The position numbers and the translations under genes were made by a program. The notes beneath the pieces were generated by a model that had not been told where the DNA came from, did not search any database, and saw nothing but the letters and a program-made list of their open reading frames with translations. This document shows positions 25,677 to 33,872 of a DNA stretch of 39,046 bases, piece by piece. Numbering within the stretch: the first letter of the stretch is position 1; every line of letters starts with the position of its first letter. This DNA is from a virus: positions 1-39,046 of the IMG/VR virus record IMGVR_UViG_3300042549_010698. One strand, given 5' to 3'.

Positions 25677-25705
25677 TGTACAAATCGCTCATTTTATGGT
25701 ATTAT
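25677..25705 (+). promoter_or_regulatory. sigma70-like promoter giving a leaderless transcript
   Basis: TGTACA, 17-bp spacer, TATTAT with TGG before the -10. Six bases separate the -10 from the ATG at 25712. The -35 overlaps the T-run of the preceding terminator. Confidence 0.7.
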
Positions 25706-25711
25706 CAGGCC

Positions 25712-25765
25712 ATGAACGAAGATACTATTATTGATCTCGACGAACTTGACTGGACCTTAGAATGA
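25712..25765 (+). CDS. 17-aa acidic leader peptide coupled to DNA ligase
   Basis: The frame MNEDTIIDLDELDWTLE starts at the predicted transcription start and stops in ATGA overlapping the ligase ATG (25762). This arrangement would load ribosomes on the leaderless 5' end and reinitiate at the ligase gene. It is short, so protein-level function is doubtful, but the geometry is hard to explain by chance. Confidence 0.5.
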   Translation: MNEDTIIDLDELDWTLE

Positions 25766-26880
25766 AACTCGATACACTATACAAAAAAGATAGCCTTAAT
25801 GGCATTCGTCAATGGACAGTTGAAGTTAACGAAACTGGCTATCGCACTCACAGCGGACTAGTTGGTGGCAAGATCGTCACTAGCGAATGGTTTAAAGTCA
25901 TGGCAACAAATGTTGGCAGAGCTAATCACCGAACACTTGATGAGCAAGCAATGTTTGAAGCACAAGCCAAATGGCAAAAAAAGGTTGATAGCGGCTATAA
26001 TCCTAATCAGGAGAGTTGCAACTCATCAGCAGTCAAAATTTCTCCAATGCTTGCTAAAAAGTGGGAAGATCGCCAGGATAAGGTCAGCTTTCCTCTTGCC
26101 TCACAGCCAAAGCTTGATGGCATGCGTTGTTGGATTGATGCAAATGGTGCATGGACTCGAAGCGGTAAACGCTGGATGACAGTTGATTTTTTGACAAAAG
26201 AGTTGAAAGGCTTTTTTGATAGTCATCCTCATGCAATTCTTGATGGTGAGCTTTATAGTCACGAGCTTAAGCATGACTTTAATAAGATTAGCAGTCTAAT
26301 CAAAAAGACAAAGCCCACAGCAGCAGATCTTGACGAGTGTGAATCAAAAATCAAATATCACATCTATGATTGTATAATTGATCCACAAAAGCCAGTGCGA
26401 TTTCTTGCTCGCATGCAAAGTGTCTTTGAAATTGTGCAACGTCTACCACAAAGCTTTGTTGCGGTAGCGACGAGTATTGCTAACAATCAAGCCGAGCTTG
26501 ATGCTCTCTATGGAGAATATCTTGAGGATGGCTTTGAAGGCCAGATGGTTCGTGTGCCTGATAGTCACTATGAATTTAAACGCAGCGCTAATCTTCTCAA
26601 ACGTAAAGAATTTCAAGATGATGAATATGAGATTATAGAGATTGGTGAAGGCAATGGCAATAAGAGTGGCATGGCTGGATTTGCAGTATGTCGCCATCCA
26701 GATGGCCGCACATTCAATAGCAATATCAAAGGCAATCATGAATTTCTCAAAGATTTGCTTGTGAATCGTGAAGCTTATGTTGGATCATTTGCAACCTGCA
26801 CATATTTCAACCTCACGCCTGATGGCATTCCAAGATTTCCATATATAACAAGACTGCGCGATGGTCGTGGCATTGATTGA
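25762..26880 (+). CDS. ATP-dependent DNA ligase
   Basis: The nucleotidyltransferase motifs are all visible: motif I PKLDGMR with the adenylated K117, motif III LDGELY (E163), IIIa YHIYDC (199-204), motif IV DGFEGQMVR (256-264) and motif V LLKRKEF (278-284), then an OB-fold C-terminus. The N-terminal 80 residues form a domain seen in several phage ligases (GYRTHSGLVGGKIVTSEW), probably for DNA binding. At 372 aa it is a minimal phage type. It seals nicks in replication and repair. It is the first full gene of an operon that continues into the putative base-modification genes. Confidence 0.92.
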   Translation: MKLDTLYKKDSLNGIRQWTVEVNETGYRTHSGLVGGKIVTSEWFKVMATNVGRANHRTLDEQAMFEAQAKWQKKVDSGYNPNQESCNSSAVKISPMLAKKWEDRQDKVSFPLASQPKLDGMRCWIDANGAWTRSGKRWMTVDFLTKELKGFFDSHPHAILDGELYSHELKHDFNKISSLIKKTKPTAADLDECESKIKYHIYDCIIDPQKPVRFLARMQSVFEIVQRLPQSFVAVATSIANNQAELDALYGEYLEDGFEGQMVRVPDSHYEFKRSANLLKRKEFQDDEYEIIEIGEGNGNKSGMAGFAVCRHPDGRTFNSNIKGNHEFLKDLLVNREAYVGSFATCTYFNLTPDGIPRFPYITRLRDGRGID

Positions 26881-26881
26881 T

Positions 26882-28027
26882 ATGAAAATAGAAACCACTG
26901 AATATTATGATGAGTTTTTGAGATATTATAGTCTAGCTGAGAAGCAACAAAGACTATGCAATCTTGGAAGTGTGCCCTATGCTCAGAGTGGCGTAGATGA
27001 TACTCTAATGGAAAACGTTGAACTATATGATGTCGTTGAACGAAAATATGCTGGCTTTAGTCAGATCATTAATGATGCATTCTATGGCTGGAGTGAAAGC
27101 CATCCATATTGGAGCAAAATGGATAGTGGAGAAGCGCATGCCTATAGAGTTGCCGTTGCTCAAAACTGGACTGATAAACGACAGAGCTTTGGTTTACCAG
27201 AATGGCTTTATGTCTTTATCTTGCATCGTGTATGTGGCAGTGCTATTAACTATGCTACAAAACCAAGTGGCTATCATAATACACTGCTCTTTAATTTACA
27301 CACTGCTCAGAGTATTGATGACATGACAACTATTGTTAAGAATCATCCAAAGCCATTTTATACAAGTTGTGGCTATCAATTTCCAAGCTTTCCAAAACCT
27401 CCAGCCGGTTATAAACGTGGAGGTGATTATTATCTCTGTGAATATGCACCTAAATTAGCATTTGCTCTTGCACGCTTTCTTGAAGTTGGCGGTCGTCAGA
27501 CACTTCGCGAGATTGGAGATTGGATGCTTGATTGGAATAGTGCGCATGGCTTAAAGCGCTATGCATTTCAATATGCTGCAATTGTGGCTGACATTGCAGA
27601 TTGGCTGCCAGAATTTGTGCATCGAGATAGTCTATTCTATTATGGCACAAACGCTCGTGAATGCATTGGCTATCTTGCAAAGCCAACTGTTAAAATGTCA
27701 AATGATTATTTTCTTGATCAGATTATGATGCGTATCTATGCAGACACTGGTAGTGTGCCATATAACGCAGAGGATGTTTGTTGTGATTTTATTCGCTGGA
27801 TCGAAAATTATATTCGACCAGGCGCAGACTATGATCATCTTGATCTTGACTCAATATGGAGTAGCTGTCGCATCAAGGACCATCCTTATGGCCGACAAAA
27901 GGCTATGTTAGAACATGGTCTAATCAAAACATTCAACGGCATGAAAAATCATCCAAGTGATGACGCTATAATTAAGAGTGCAGGCATGAGCGTGCAACAA
28001 TATAAAGATCTATGCAAAACAGTTTAA
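26882..28027 (+). CDS. aGPT-PPlase-like protein, putative thymidine hypermodification, 381 aa
   Basis: The start is at ATG 26882, 1 base after the ligase stop. The protein is all-helical in appearance, with GLPEWLYVFILHRVCGSAIN, HGLKRYAFQYAAIVADIADW and FIRWIENYIRPGADYDHLD blocks. I recognise this as a phage family resembling the alpha-glutamyl/putrescinyl thymine pyrophosphorylase (aGPT-PPlase) group, which replaces the pyrophosphate on 5-hydroxymethyl-dU diphosphate in DNA with an amine or amino acid. The assignment rests on memory of the family and on its neighbours. The next gene overlaps it by 16 bases. Confidence 0.6.
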   Translation: MKIETTEYYDEFLRYYSLAEKQQRLCNLGSVPYAQSGVDDTLMENVELYDVVERKYAGFSQIINDAFYGWSESHPYWSKMDSGEAHAYRVAVAQNWTDKRQSFGLPEWLYVFILHRVCGSAINYATKPSGYHNTLLFNLHTAQSIDDMTTIVKNHPKPFYTSCGYQFPSFPKPPAGYKRGGDYYLCEYAPKLAFALARFLEVGGRQTLREIGDWMLDWNSAHGLKRYAFQYAAIVADIADWLPEFVHRDSLFYYGTNARECIGYLAKPTVKMSNDYFLDQIMMRIYADTGSVPYNAEDVCCDFIRWIENYIRPGADYDHLDLDSIWSSCRIKDHPYGRQKAMLEHGLIKTFNGMKNHPSDDAIIKSAGMSVQQYKDLCKTV

Positions 28028-29016
28028 GCGAATTTATTGATGAGCCAACAATTGATATTGTTTGGCCAGAACTTGTCGATGTGGCAATGAAGGGCAAAAA
28101 GCCTAAAGATAGTTGGATGAGAGAGCATAGCCTCGATACGCGACTAGAAGCTTTTTTTAATTTTTGTCGAGTCTTTGACGAACGAGATGATCGATTGTTA
28201 CGCGATGACTATCAAATCTTTAGTCATCGATTGCATTGGCATGAACATCCATATTGCTATGAGATGGCAGAGGTAACTGATCCAGTTGATCGATTATTCT
28301 ATACACTTGTATTTAGTTTTAGCAATGAACACTGGGGAACTTTCAAACTATTAAAGGATCATGGCGTTGATGCAACACGCGAACATTTTGCACATAATCG
28401 ACATGCTCGTAATGATCTTTTCCAAATCTATTATCCAAAGGGCACTAATGTAAAAGAGTGGTTGCTTGATGGACCATTAAGAGCTGCTCATGACTTAAAG
28501 GATATTTTTGAAGGTCGCGATAAGCCATATACAATGATGGGCTTTGCTAAAAAGCTTGAGGCCTATTTTAAGAAAGCTCAAAATTTCCGCAGTCCACTCT
28601 ATCCTTGTAAAAATACTGCACGCTATATAGCAATGAGCTATCCACATCTCGTTGATCCTGAAAGTTTACTTTTTGGTGGCACTGGACACTTTGATGGCTT
28701 GCATCAAATCTTTGGTGGTGATAATCTTAATGGCAAAGTCAAATACGATGTTGATGAAGAGGGTGAATTTATACCACTTAACAAACAAGCAGAACTTTGG
28801 CTGCATCAAATGAAAATACTTTGTGAGGATCCACGTAATCCTATGACAAGTCAAAGGATGTTAAATTGTGAAGATAAAACATGCTTCGCATGGAAACATC
28901 TCGCGATTGGTCGAGGTGAGAAACGACCAACTAAACGCATACCATATAACTGGATTTTCCCAGATAGTTTTGATCTAGCAAAGCGAAGTGATAATGTAAA
29001 AATATATCCAAGATGA
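28012..29016 (+). CDS. second aGPT-PPlase/amino acid:DNA transferase-like protein, 334 aa
   Basis: Another mostly helical protein, with MREHSLDTRLEAFFNFCRVF (about 37-56) and PLYPCKNTARYIAMSYPHLV (about 198-217), followed by FGGTGHFDGLHQIFGG. This resembles helical enzymes that act on modified thymine in DNA in phages with hypermodified bases. It overlaps genes on both sides (16 and 4 bases), so all members are translated together. The reaction (amino-acid attachment to activated hydroxymethyl-dU) is inferred from context. Confidence 0.55.
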   Translation: MQNSLSEFIDEPTIDIVWPELVDVAMKGKKPKDSWMREHSLDTRLEAFFNFCRVFDERDDRLLRDDYQIFSHRLHWHEHPYCYEMAEVTDPVDRLFYTLVFSFSNEHWGTFKLLKDHGVDATREHFAHNRHARNDLFQIYYPKGTNVKEWLLDGPLRAAHDLKDIFEGRDKPYTMMGFAKKLEAYFKKAQNFRSPLYPCKNTARYIAMSYPHLVDPESLLFGGTGHFDGLHQIFGGDNLNGKVKYDVDEEGEFIPLNKQAELWLHQMKILCEDPRNPMTSQRMLNCEDKTCFAWKHLAIGRGEKRPTKRIPYNWIFPDSFDLAKRSDNVKIYPR

Positions 29017-30008
29017 CAAACGCAATAATTACAAATCCAATTAGCAATATTCCTCGACTAAAAAATAGTCATGTATTAGGCTGGAGCAGTGTATGGAGTG
29101 ATCAGCTTCAGGCTCCAATTAATCATAACTGTTCTCCAGATATTCTTAACTATGATGTCTGTTATATTGAACATGGTGTCAATTTTGGTGGCACACTTAA
29201 TCTTTTCGGAGGAGCAACAAAGGAAATTTACGATCGCATTAATCGAGTAGCTGCACATCCTAACGTAGTTAGTCTTGATATTGATATGCCTAATTGGGGA
29301 GAACAGCTCTCAAAAAGAATTGGTGCATCAACGACATATCATGCCATAACAAAGGAATGGTGCGATGCTTTAAGTAAAAATCTGCAGAGAGTAAAAAAAC
29401 TAGCTCAGGAGGATTTGCCAAATGTCTTTGCCAATCGATTTGATGGCATAACAATTGGTGATAGTCATAGTCCGAGCTTTAGTCGAAAAAGCGATGCTGT
29501 TTTTCGAGCAAACGGTAAAACGTTATATGGCACTTTAAAACGAGGCTTGAAGCATGAATTTAGAGGCTGTAAGCCCTTTGGCGAAATCTCTTTTTGTCTT
29601 GGCAATATTGATATTCGCCATCATATGTTGCGTCATGATAACTTTAATCTAGATGAGTTACTGCAAGAATATGTCAAACAAGGTGATGCAATTGGCAGTG
29701 AATATGGTTGCAATGTAAGTTACACTGCTCCAGTGCCAGTTGAATATGAAGAGCGAAAGCTGCCAAAAACTGGCTATTATAAAGGCTCTCCATTTTATGG
29801 CACACGAGAGCAGAGACTAGCTCTCACACTGCGTTTTATTGAAACACTAAATAAGTTAACAGACGGAAGAGTTATAGCTCCTCCAAATGAATGGTATAGC
29901 ATGGACGGTGAAAAGTTTGCAAAAACCTATATGGAGAATAGCAGCAGCGTACATCTATCACCAGAATATTACAGAAGAAGGGATTGGGGACAAACATGTT
30001 TAGCATAA
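29013..30008 (+). CDS. SGNH-like protein of the putative base-modification operon, 331 aa
   Basis: ITIGDSHSPSF (about 146-156) provides a GDSH block like the catalytic-serine block I of SGNH hydrolases, and CLGNIDIRHHMLRH (about 195-208) could supply the G-N and D-x-x-H elements. The family is one I associate with phage gene clusters carrying aGPT-PPlase-like genes. The N-terminal third (HVLGWSSVWS, YIEHGVNFGG) is unassigned. It may act as an esterase/acyl-transfer enzyme on the modified base or on a precursor; this is inference. Confidence 0.55.
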   Translation: MTNAIITNPISNIPRLKNSHVLGWSSVWSDQLQAPINHNCSPDILNYDVCYIEHGVNFGGTLNLFGGATKEIYDRINRVAAHPNVVSLDIDMPNWGEQLSKRIGASTTYHAITKEWCDALSKNLQRVKKLAQEDLPNVFANRFDGITIGDSHSPSFSRKSDAVFRANGKTLYGTLKRGLKHEFRGCKPFGEISFCLGNIDIRHHMLRHDNFNLDELLQEYVKQGDAIGSEYGCNVSYTAPVPVEYEERKLPKTGYYKGSPFYGTREQRLALTLRFIETLNKLTDGRVIAPPNEWYSMDGEKFAKTYMENSSSVHLSPEYYRRRDWGQTCLA

Positions 30009-30931
30009 CAGACAGCATTGAAAATAAAGATATACCGATGGGCATGAATCGAGCAGAAGCTCGCAACTATTATCGGGAACTATGGGGAGATTTTAAGAGT
30101 AAAGTCGACGATCCTGTTGTTGAAACAGTTGAAGGTGGCAGACATGTTCTACGTGCAGATCTTGCACTAGGTGGATTAAAGGCATTTGGTGCAGAGCGAG
30201 TAGTTGCTGAAAGTCCATATGATACACTTGTTTATTGTGCTCCTCGACAAGGTCATGCTATGGATGCTATTAGTATGCTTGCTGAGCTCTATAATAAAAA
30301 GGTTGTTTTCTTTTGTCCAAGCAGCAAACGAGTAAGTGATCACCAAGCGGCGCTCTTTGCATATCCTCATGTTGATATGAGATTTGTTCGAATTGCAGCA
30401 ATGCCAGTATTAAACAGCTATGCTAAGCAATGGGCAAGTGAGAATAATGCACAATATCTGCCATTTGGATTAAGCGGCAATAGTATGGTTACTGCTGGTC
30501 TAGTGAGAATGTGTGATAAGATTAGCACTCAATTGGGCTATGAACCAAGTGAGATTTGGTGTGCAGTATCAACAGGCACAATGACTCGCGCATGTCAAAT
30601 CGGTTGGCCAGAAGCAGGTGCATATGGTGTTGCGGTTGCGCGTAATATTCACAAAGGCGAAAAGGGAGATGCAATTGTTGAAACCGCAACAATGCCATTC
30701 TTAAAGCCTCATCCACAAGCAAATAGAGTGCCATTTCCAACTACTGCAGCATATGATGCCAAAGCTTGGCCAGCATTCTTCGAAAAAGCAAATGAGCGGG
30801 CAATCTTCATGAATGTTGGAGCTGATGCTCATATTAATCGTAATCTCTCCAAAGTAGATGTTGACTCAGTGAATAGCTATCGCGAATGGCATGATTTTGG
30901 GGACTTTGAAAAAAATAGAGCCTTTAAGTAA
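29996..30931 (+). CDS. PLP-dependent enzyme (TrpB/ACC-deaminase superfamily), 311 aa
   Basis: RADLALGGLKAFGAERV (53-69) places K62 as the PLP-binding lysine in the fold-type II pattern, and CAVSTGTMTRA (189-199) is the phosphate-binding loop. ESPYDTLVYCAPRQGHAMDA fits the following strand and helix. Fold-type II enzymes do beta-replacements, eliminations and deaminations on amino acids. In phages with aminoethyl-type thymidines a PLP enzyme completes conversion of an amino-acid-substituted base; this position at the operon end fits that scheme. An in-frame ATG at 29984 is also possible. Confidence 0.7.
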   Translation: MFSITDSIENKDIPMGMNRAEARNYYRELWGDFKSKVDDPVVETVEGGRHVLRADLALGGLKAFGAERVVAESPYDTLVYCAPRQGHAMDAISMLAELYNKKVVFFCPSSKRVSDHQAALFAYPHVDMRFVRIAAMPVLNSYAKQWASENNAQYLPFGLSGNSMVTAGLVRMCDKISTQLGYEPSEIWCAVSTGTMTRACQIGWPEAGAYGVAVARNIHKGEKGDAIVETATMPFLKPHPQANRVPFPTTAAYDAKAWPAFFEKANERAIFMNVGADAHINRNLSKVDVDSVNSYREWHDFGDFEKNRAFK

Positions 30932-30939
30932 AAAAGTTA

Positions 30940-30968
30940 TTTACAAATAGCATAATCTGTGGTATAAT
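30940..30968 (+). promoter_or_regulatory. sigma70-like promoter giving a leaderless transcript
   Basis: TTTACA, 17-bp spacer, TATAAT with TGG before the -10; 6 bases to the ATG at 30975. Confidence 0.75.
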
Positions 30969-30974
30969 GTCTGC

Positions 30975-31274
30975 ATGTTAAATGTTGAACATCTACACTA
31001 CTTAACTGAAAGAGCAAAAACTATTATGATGGACAAACAACAACTCTTAGAGAGTTTAAGAAACGGTGTGTGCAATATCACATTCCTTAAAAAGGATGGC
31101 GAGCATCGAGCTATGAGAGCTACTAAAAACCTCTCACTCTTGCCCGAAGATGCAATTCCAAAAAACACAATTACTGAGAACGATGATTCTCCTATTCGAG
31201 TTTACGATCTCGAGAAAAACGGCTGGCGGAGTTTTAAATTTGATAGTCTAATTAGTGCAGATCATGAAAAATAA
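30975..31274 (+). CDS. Sm-like/SH3-fold small protein (DUF2693-type), 99 aa
   Basis: Residues about 19-95 (DKQQLLESLRNGVCNITFLK, then GEHRAMRATKNLSLLPEDAI and VYDLEKNGWRSFKFDSL) match a small beta-barrel family very common in T4-like phages: a helix, KKDG hairpin, then the W-R-S-F-K-x-D-S-L ending. Such proteins are annotated as Sm-like or DUF2693 and may bind RNA or partner proteins. The MMDKQQLL methionines near residue 18 offer an alternative start, but the ATG at 30975 sits at the +1. It overlaps the next gene by 11 bases. Confidence 0.7.
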   Translation: MLNVEHLHYLTERAKTIMMDKQQLLESLRNGVCNITFLKKDGEHRAMRATKNLSLLPEDAIPKNTITENDDSPIRVYDLEKNGWRSFKFDSLISADHEK

Positions 31275-32493
31275 GATACTTGATAAACGCGGCAATGTTG
31301 CTGCCTTTGATGTAAAATATACTGGAGAGGAGCCGTCATGGTCTGATGCCTCCTCTCTTGCTGTTGATGTCTATTATGCAAGACTCACACGAGCTCTTGG
31401 CTTTTATGCATATTATTGTGACAGCGGCAGTTTGCTGCCATTTGTAACAAAGTGGATGGCCGAAAATGGTTATAGTAAAACTGATGTCACAACAATTTCT
31501 AGTGCTCCAAACTATACGCTAACTTCAACTATTGGCAAGCTATGTCGTATGCTGCAACGCGGCATGCCCGATCTTCATCCTGATGCAGCATCACATTGGA
31601 AAAAGTTTGAAACAGAAGAACAATCTCCACAACCTCGATCAGCATCAAACATTATACGCGAAGAGATTGATCGCGTGTTGCCAGATCTAAAATTAGCAAC
31701 AATGCTATCTGCTGTTGAAAAACCAAAAAAAGTAACAGTCAATCCACATGAACGCATGATACGTGCTGTTGAAGGCAATATCTTGCCCGAGCTTGAGTCA
31801 TGGCTTGATGGTCTTTGCGATATCACTAGCGATATCACACCATCAAAAATCAATGGTTGTGACATCGCATCGGTATGTAGAGCTCATAATGTGCCAGCAG
31901 CTGGTCTATCTCCAATCAAAGCTTGGATAGCACGTCACGCTCAAGAATTTCAAGAAGCCTATGACAAAGAGTGTCCACAACTTGTGCAGGCATATAGTTG
32001 GCTATCACGCGCTCAATTGAGAAAAATCATTGAAATCTTTTCAGGCATGAGCGAATCATTGGTTCAATATGGCAAGATCAAAGCTGGCACTCGCAAGCCT
32101 CGAGTTAAAAAGCCAAAAGCAGCAGCTACGCAAGTTAATAAACTAAACTATGCACGTGATAGTAAAGAATATAATATTGCAAGCGTTGATCCAACGCGCA
32201 TACCTTTTGCTCAAAGACTCTATTTGTTTAATACGAAAAACAAACAGCTGCTTGTCTATTATGCACAAAATGCTTCGGGCTTTAGTGTTAAAGGCAGCAC
32301 TCTACTCAACTATGAGCCATCATCAAGCTATGCGATTAGTTGTCGTAAGCCGCAGGATGTGCTGGCAAATGTGATTAGCATGACTGATAAAAAACTTGAT
32401 AAGGCACTTGAAGCTCTAACTACCAAAAAGAAAGCAGTCAATGGTCGAATCAATTCAAATATGATTATAATTAAAACTTCAGAGACTCGATGA
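31264..32493 (+). CDS. conserved T4-like phage protein of unknown function, 409 aa
   Basis: I choose ATG 31264 (MKNKILDKRGNVAAFDVKYT); a GTG at 31255 is in frame. The N-terminal WSDASSLAVDVYYARLTRAL and the C-terminal IPFAQRLYLFNTKNKQLLVY segments look conserved and separated by a helical linker with a basic patch (GTRKPRVKKPKAA, about 280-292). I do not recognise a domain. Its position just upstream of the nuclease/gp33/gp59/gp32 genes suggests a replication or transcription role. Confidence 0.7.
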   Translation: MKNKILDKRGNVAAFDVKYTGEEPSWSDASSLAVDVYYARLTRALGFYAYYCDSGSLLPFVTKWMAENGYSKTDVTTISSAPNYTLTSTIGKLCRMLQRGMPDLHPDAASHWKKFETEEQSPQPRSASNIIREEIDRVLPDLKLATMLSAVEKPKKVTVNPHERMIRAVEGNILPELESWLDGLCDITSDITPSKINGCDIASVCRAHNVPAAGLSPIKAWIARHAQEFQEAYDKECPQLVQAYSWLSRAQLRKIIEIFSGMSESLVQYGKIKAGTRKPRVKKPKAAATQVNKLNYARDSKEYNIASVDPTRIPFAQRLYLFNTKNKQLLVYYAQNASGFSVKGSTLLNYEPSSSYAISCRKPQDVLANVISMTDKKLDKALEALTTKKKAVNGRINSNMIIIKTSETR

Positions 32494-32957
32494 ATCAAGA
32501 CAACCGCAGAACGTTAGGTAAATTAGGAGAAGATCTTTTCGCAAGATTAGAATATTGTGAATTGTCAGAGGATGTTTTTGATAGTGAAAAAGACGGCATT
32601 GATATTAACGGCAAAACTGTTGAAATCAAAACACAATATCGGTTTCATAGTCGAAATCTATTCACGATTCGTGCAGACAAACAAACGAATTTTGAAAAGT
32701 GCATGAAGGTTGATCGATTAATCTTTGTTGAATATGATATTAATGATACTATTAACATTTTTGAATGTACAAATCGAAAAGATTATGTAAAATATACTAC
32801 ATCATATAATGTGCCTATGATTGGTTGGAATGTTGCCGATATGAAAAAACTCCATACAATAGATGACAAAGAACTTGCTAAACAAATGAGAAGTCTTTCT
32901 GGTTCACAAATTTTAAAAAATAATATAGATGAAAAAAATAGAAAAAGAAGTTATTGA
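32490..32957 (+). CDS. PD-(D/E)XK-type nuclease candidate, 155 aa
   Basis: GKLGEDLFARLEY (11-23) followed by DSEKDGIDINGKTVEIKTQY (about 31-50) supplies the E...D...ExK layout of restriction-endonuclease-fold nucleases; the E-I-K is the catalytic half-motif. It takes the place that dsbA has next to gene 33 in T4. It overlaps the 5' upstream gene by 4 bases (ATGA) and gp33 by 29 bases. Substrate unknown; repair or resolution of branched DNA is possible. Confidence 0.65.
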   Translation: MNQDNRRTLGKLGEDLFARLEYCELSEDVFDSEKDGIDINGKTVEIKTQYRFHSRNLFTIRADKQTNFEKCMKVDRLIFVEYDINDTINIFECTNRKDYVKYTTSYNVPMIGWNVADMKKLHTIDDKELAKQMRSLSGSQILKNNIDEKNRKRSY

Positions 32958-33192
32958 CGCATTGGGTTTTGCTATTTCTAAAGAGGAATTTGCTAAGAGA
33001 GTTGGCATACACGTCTTTAGAGATGATATGACATATATTGAAGCTGCGCTGCATATTTGTGAAGAGTTAAAGATTGATCCTGAGGATATTGGGCAATTAG
33101 TTGATAGTTCATTACGCAGCAAATTAGAACAAGAAGCAAAACGATCAAATCTATTGCCGAGAAATAATAACACTGTCGAATTACCAGCCTAA
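32929..33192 (+). CDS. 33: late-transcription coactivator gp33
   Basis: The C-terminal two-thirds align by eye with T4 gp33: MTYIEAALHICEELKIDPED (34-53) against MSYLEATTAFLEENSIPETQ, then SSLRSKLEQEAKRSNLLPR against a segment ending IQSEAIDENLLRP. gp33 bridges the sliding clamp gp45 and RNA polymerase to activate late promoters with gp55. It is shorter than T4 gp33 (112 aa), missing part of the N-terminal RNA-polymerase-binding region. The adjacent gp59 and gp32 genes confirm the assignment. Ends 1 base before gp59. Confidence 0.85.
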   Translation: MKKIEKEVIDALGFAISKEEFAKRVGIHVFRDDMTYIEAALHICEELKIDPEDIGQLVDSSLRSKLEQEAKRSNLLPRNNNTVELPA

Positions 33193-33824
33193 TGCAACTA
33201 TCATCATGCGAAAAATTAAATCCAATTGATGCTTGGAGTATATTTGTTGCATGCAAATTACATTTTACACCAGGCAAAAATTACAATGCCTTTGAGTTTA
33301 ATTTTAAGGGTCCTCGATGCAAACGCGAGACCTTTATGAAAATGGGTCAAAGGCACCATTATGAAAGACTCGCTAAACAATTTCATAATCGAGATAGCGC
33401 AATATATTATGTTGTTGCTAATATTATCAATGGCAAAAGCTGGATTGGTGATATGAATTCTGAAGACTATGAAATATGGCTTGGCAAACTCCAAAACCTT
33501 GATTACAACTTTAGGTCGGATATGTCTAAGGTTCGTGATATTGAGTCAGACTTCGATATCGCGATATGTCCTCAGGACACTACACAAATTCCAACCATAT
33601 ATAGATTATATAGATCGGGTGAAATATCTCTAGAGACTCTAGCTTGTTTAGAATCGCTACTTGGTTTTTCTCGTGATCTAGATAAAAAATTGAGTGATCC
33701 TCTTGAGATATCAAGAAACCTATCACACCTGATAAGAGCCTATAGTCCCTTTTTGAGTTCTCGATTCAATAAGAAAAAATATAGAGAAATTATCGTTTCG
33801 TTATTTACAAAACAACAAAACTAG
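33192..33824 (+). CDS. 59: DNA helicase loader gp59
   Basis: Length (210 aa against 217) and order beside gp33 and gp32 match T4 gp59. Recognisable segments are NYNAFEFNFKGPRCKRETFM (about 35-54, the N-terminal HMG-like part), FHNRDSAIYYVVANIINGKSWIGD (about 65-88, against the T4 LALIFISNLVANQDAWIGD region) and the EIWLGKLQNLDYNFRSDMSK helix. The protein loads the gp41 helicase on gp32-coated forks. The start overlaps the gp33 stop by one base (TAATG). Confidence 0.85.
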   Translation: MQLSSCEKLNPIDAWSIFVACKLHFTPGKNYNAFEFNFKGPRCKRETFMKMGQRHHYERLAKQFHNRDSAIYYVVANIINGKSWIGDMNSEDYEIWLGKLQNLDYNFRSDMSKVRDIESDFDIAICPQDTTQIPTIYRLYRSGEISLETLACLESLLGFSRDLDKKLSDPLEISRNLSHLIRAYSPFLSSRFNKKKYREIIVSLFTKQQN

Positions 33825-33832
33825 TATACAAT
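33804..33832 (+). promoter_or_regulatory. sigma70-like promoter for gene 32
   Basis: TTTACA, 17-bp spacer, TACAAT, overlapping the gp59 stop codon. Confidence 0.65.
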
Positions 33833-33872
33833 AACACAACAAACAAAAACAACAATACAACAACATAAAAAT
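33833..33872 (+). promoter_or_regulatory. G-free CA-rich leader of the gp32 mRNA
   Basis: The 40 bases before the ATG at 33873 contain no G and are built of AACA/ACAA units, so they cannot pair. T4 gp32 represses its own translation by binding an unstructured leader; this may be the equivalent, or a translation enhancer in place of an SD. Confidence 0.5.
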
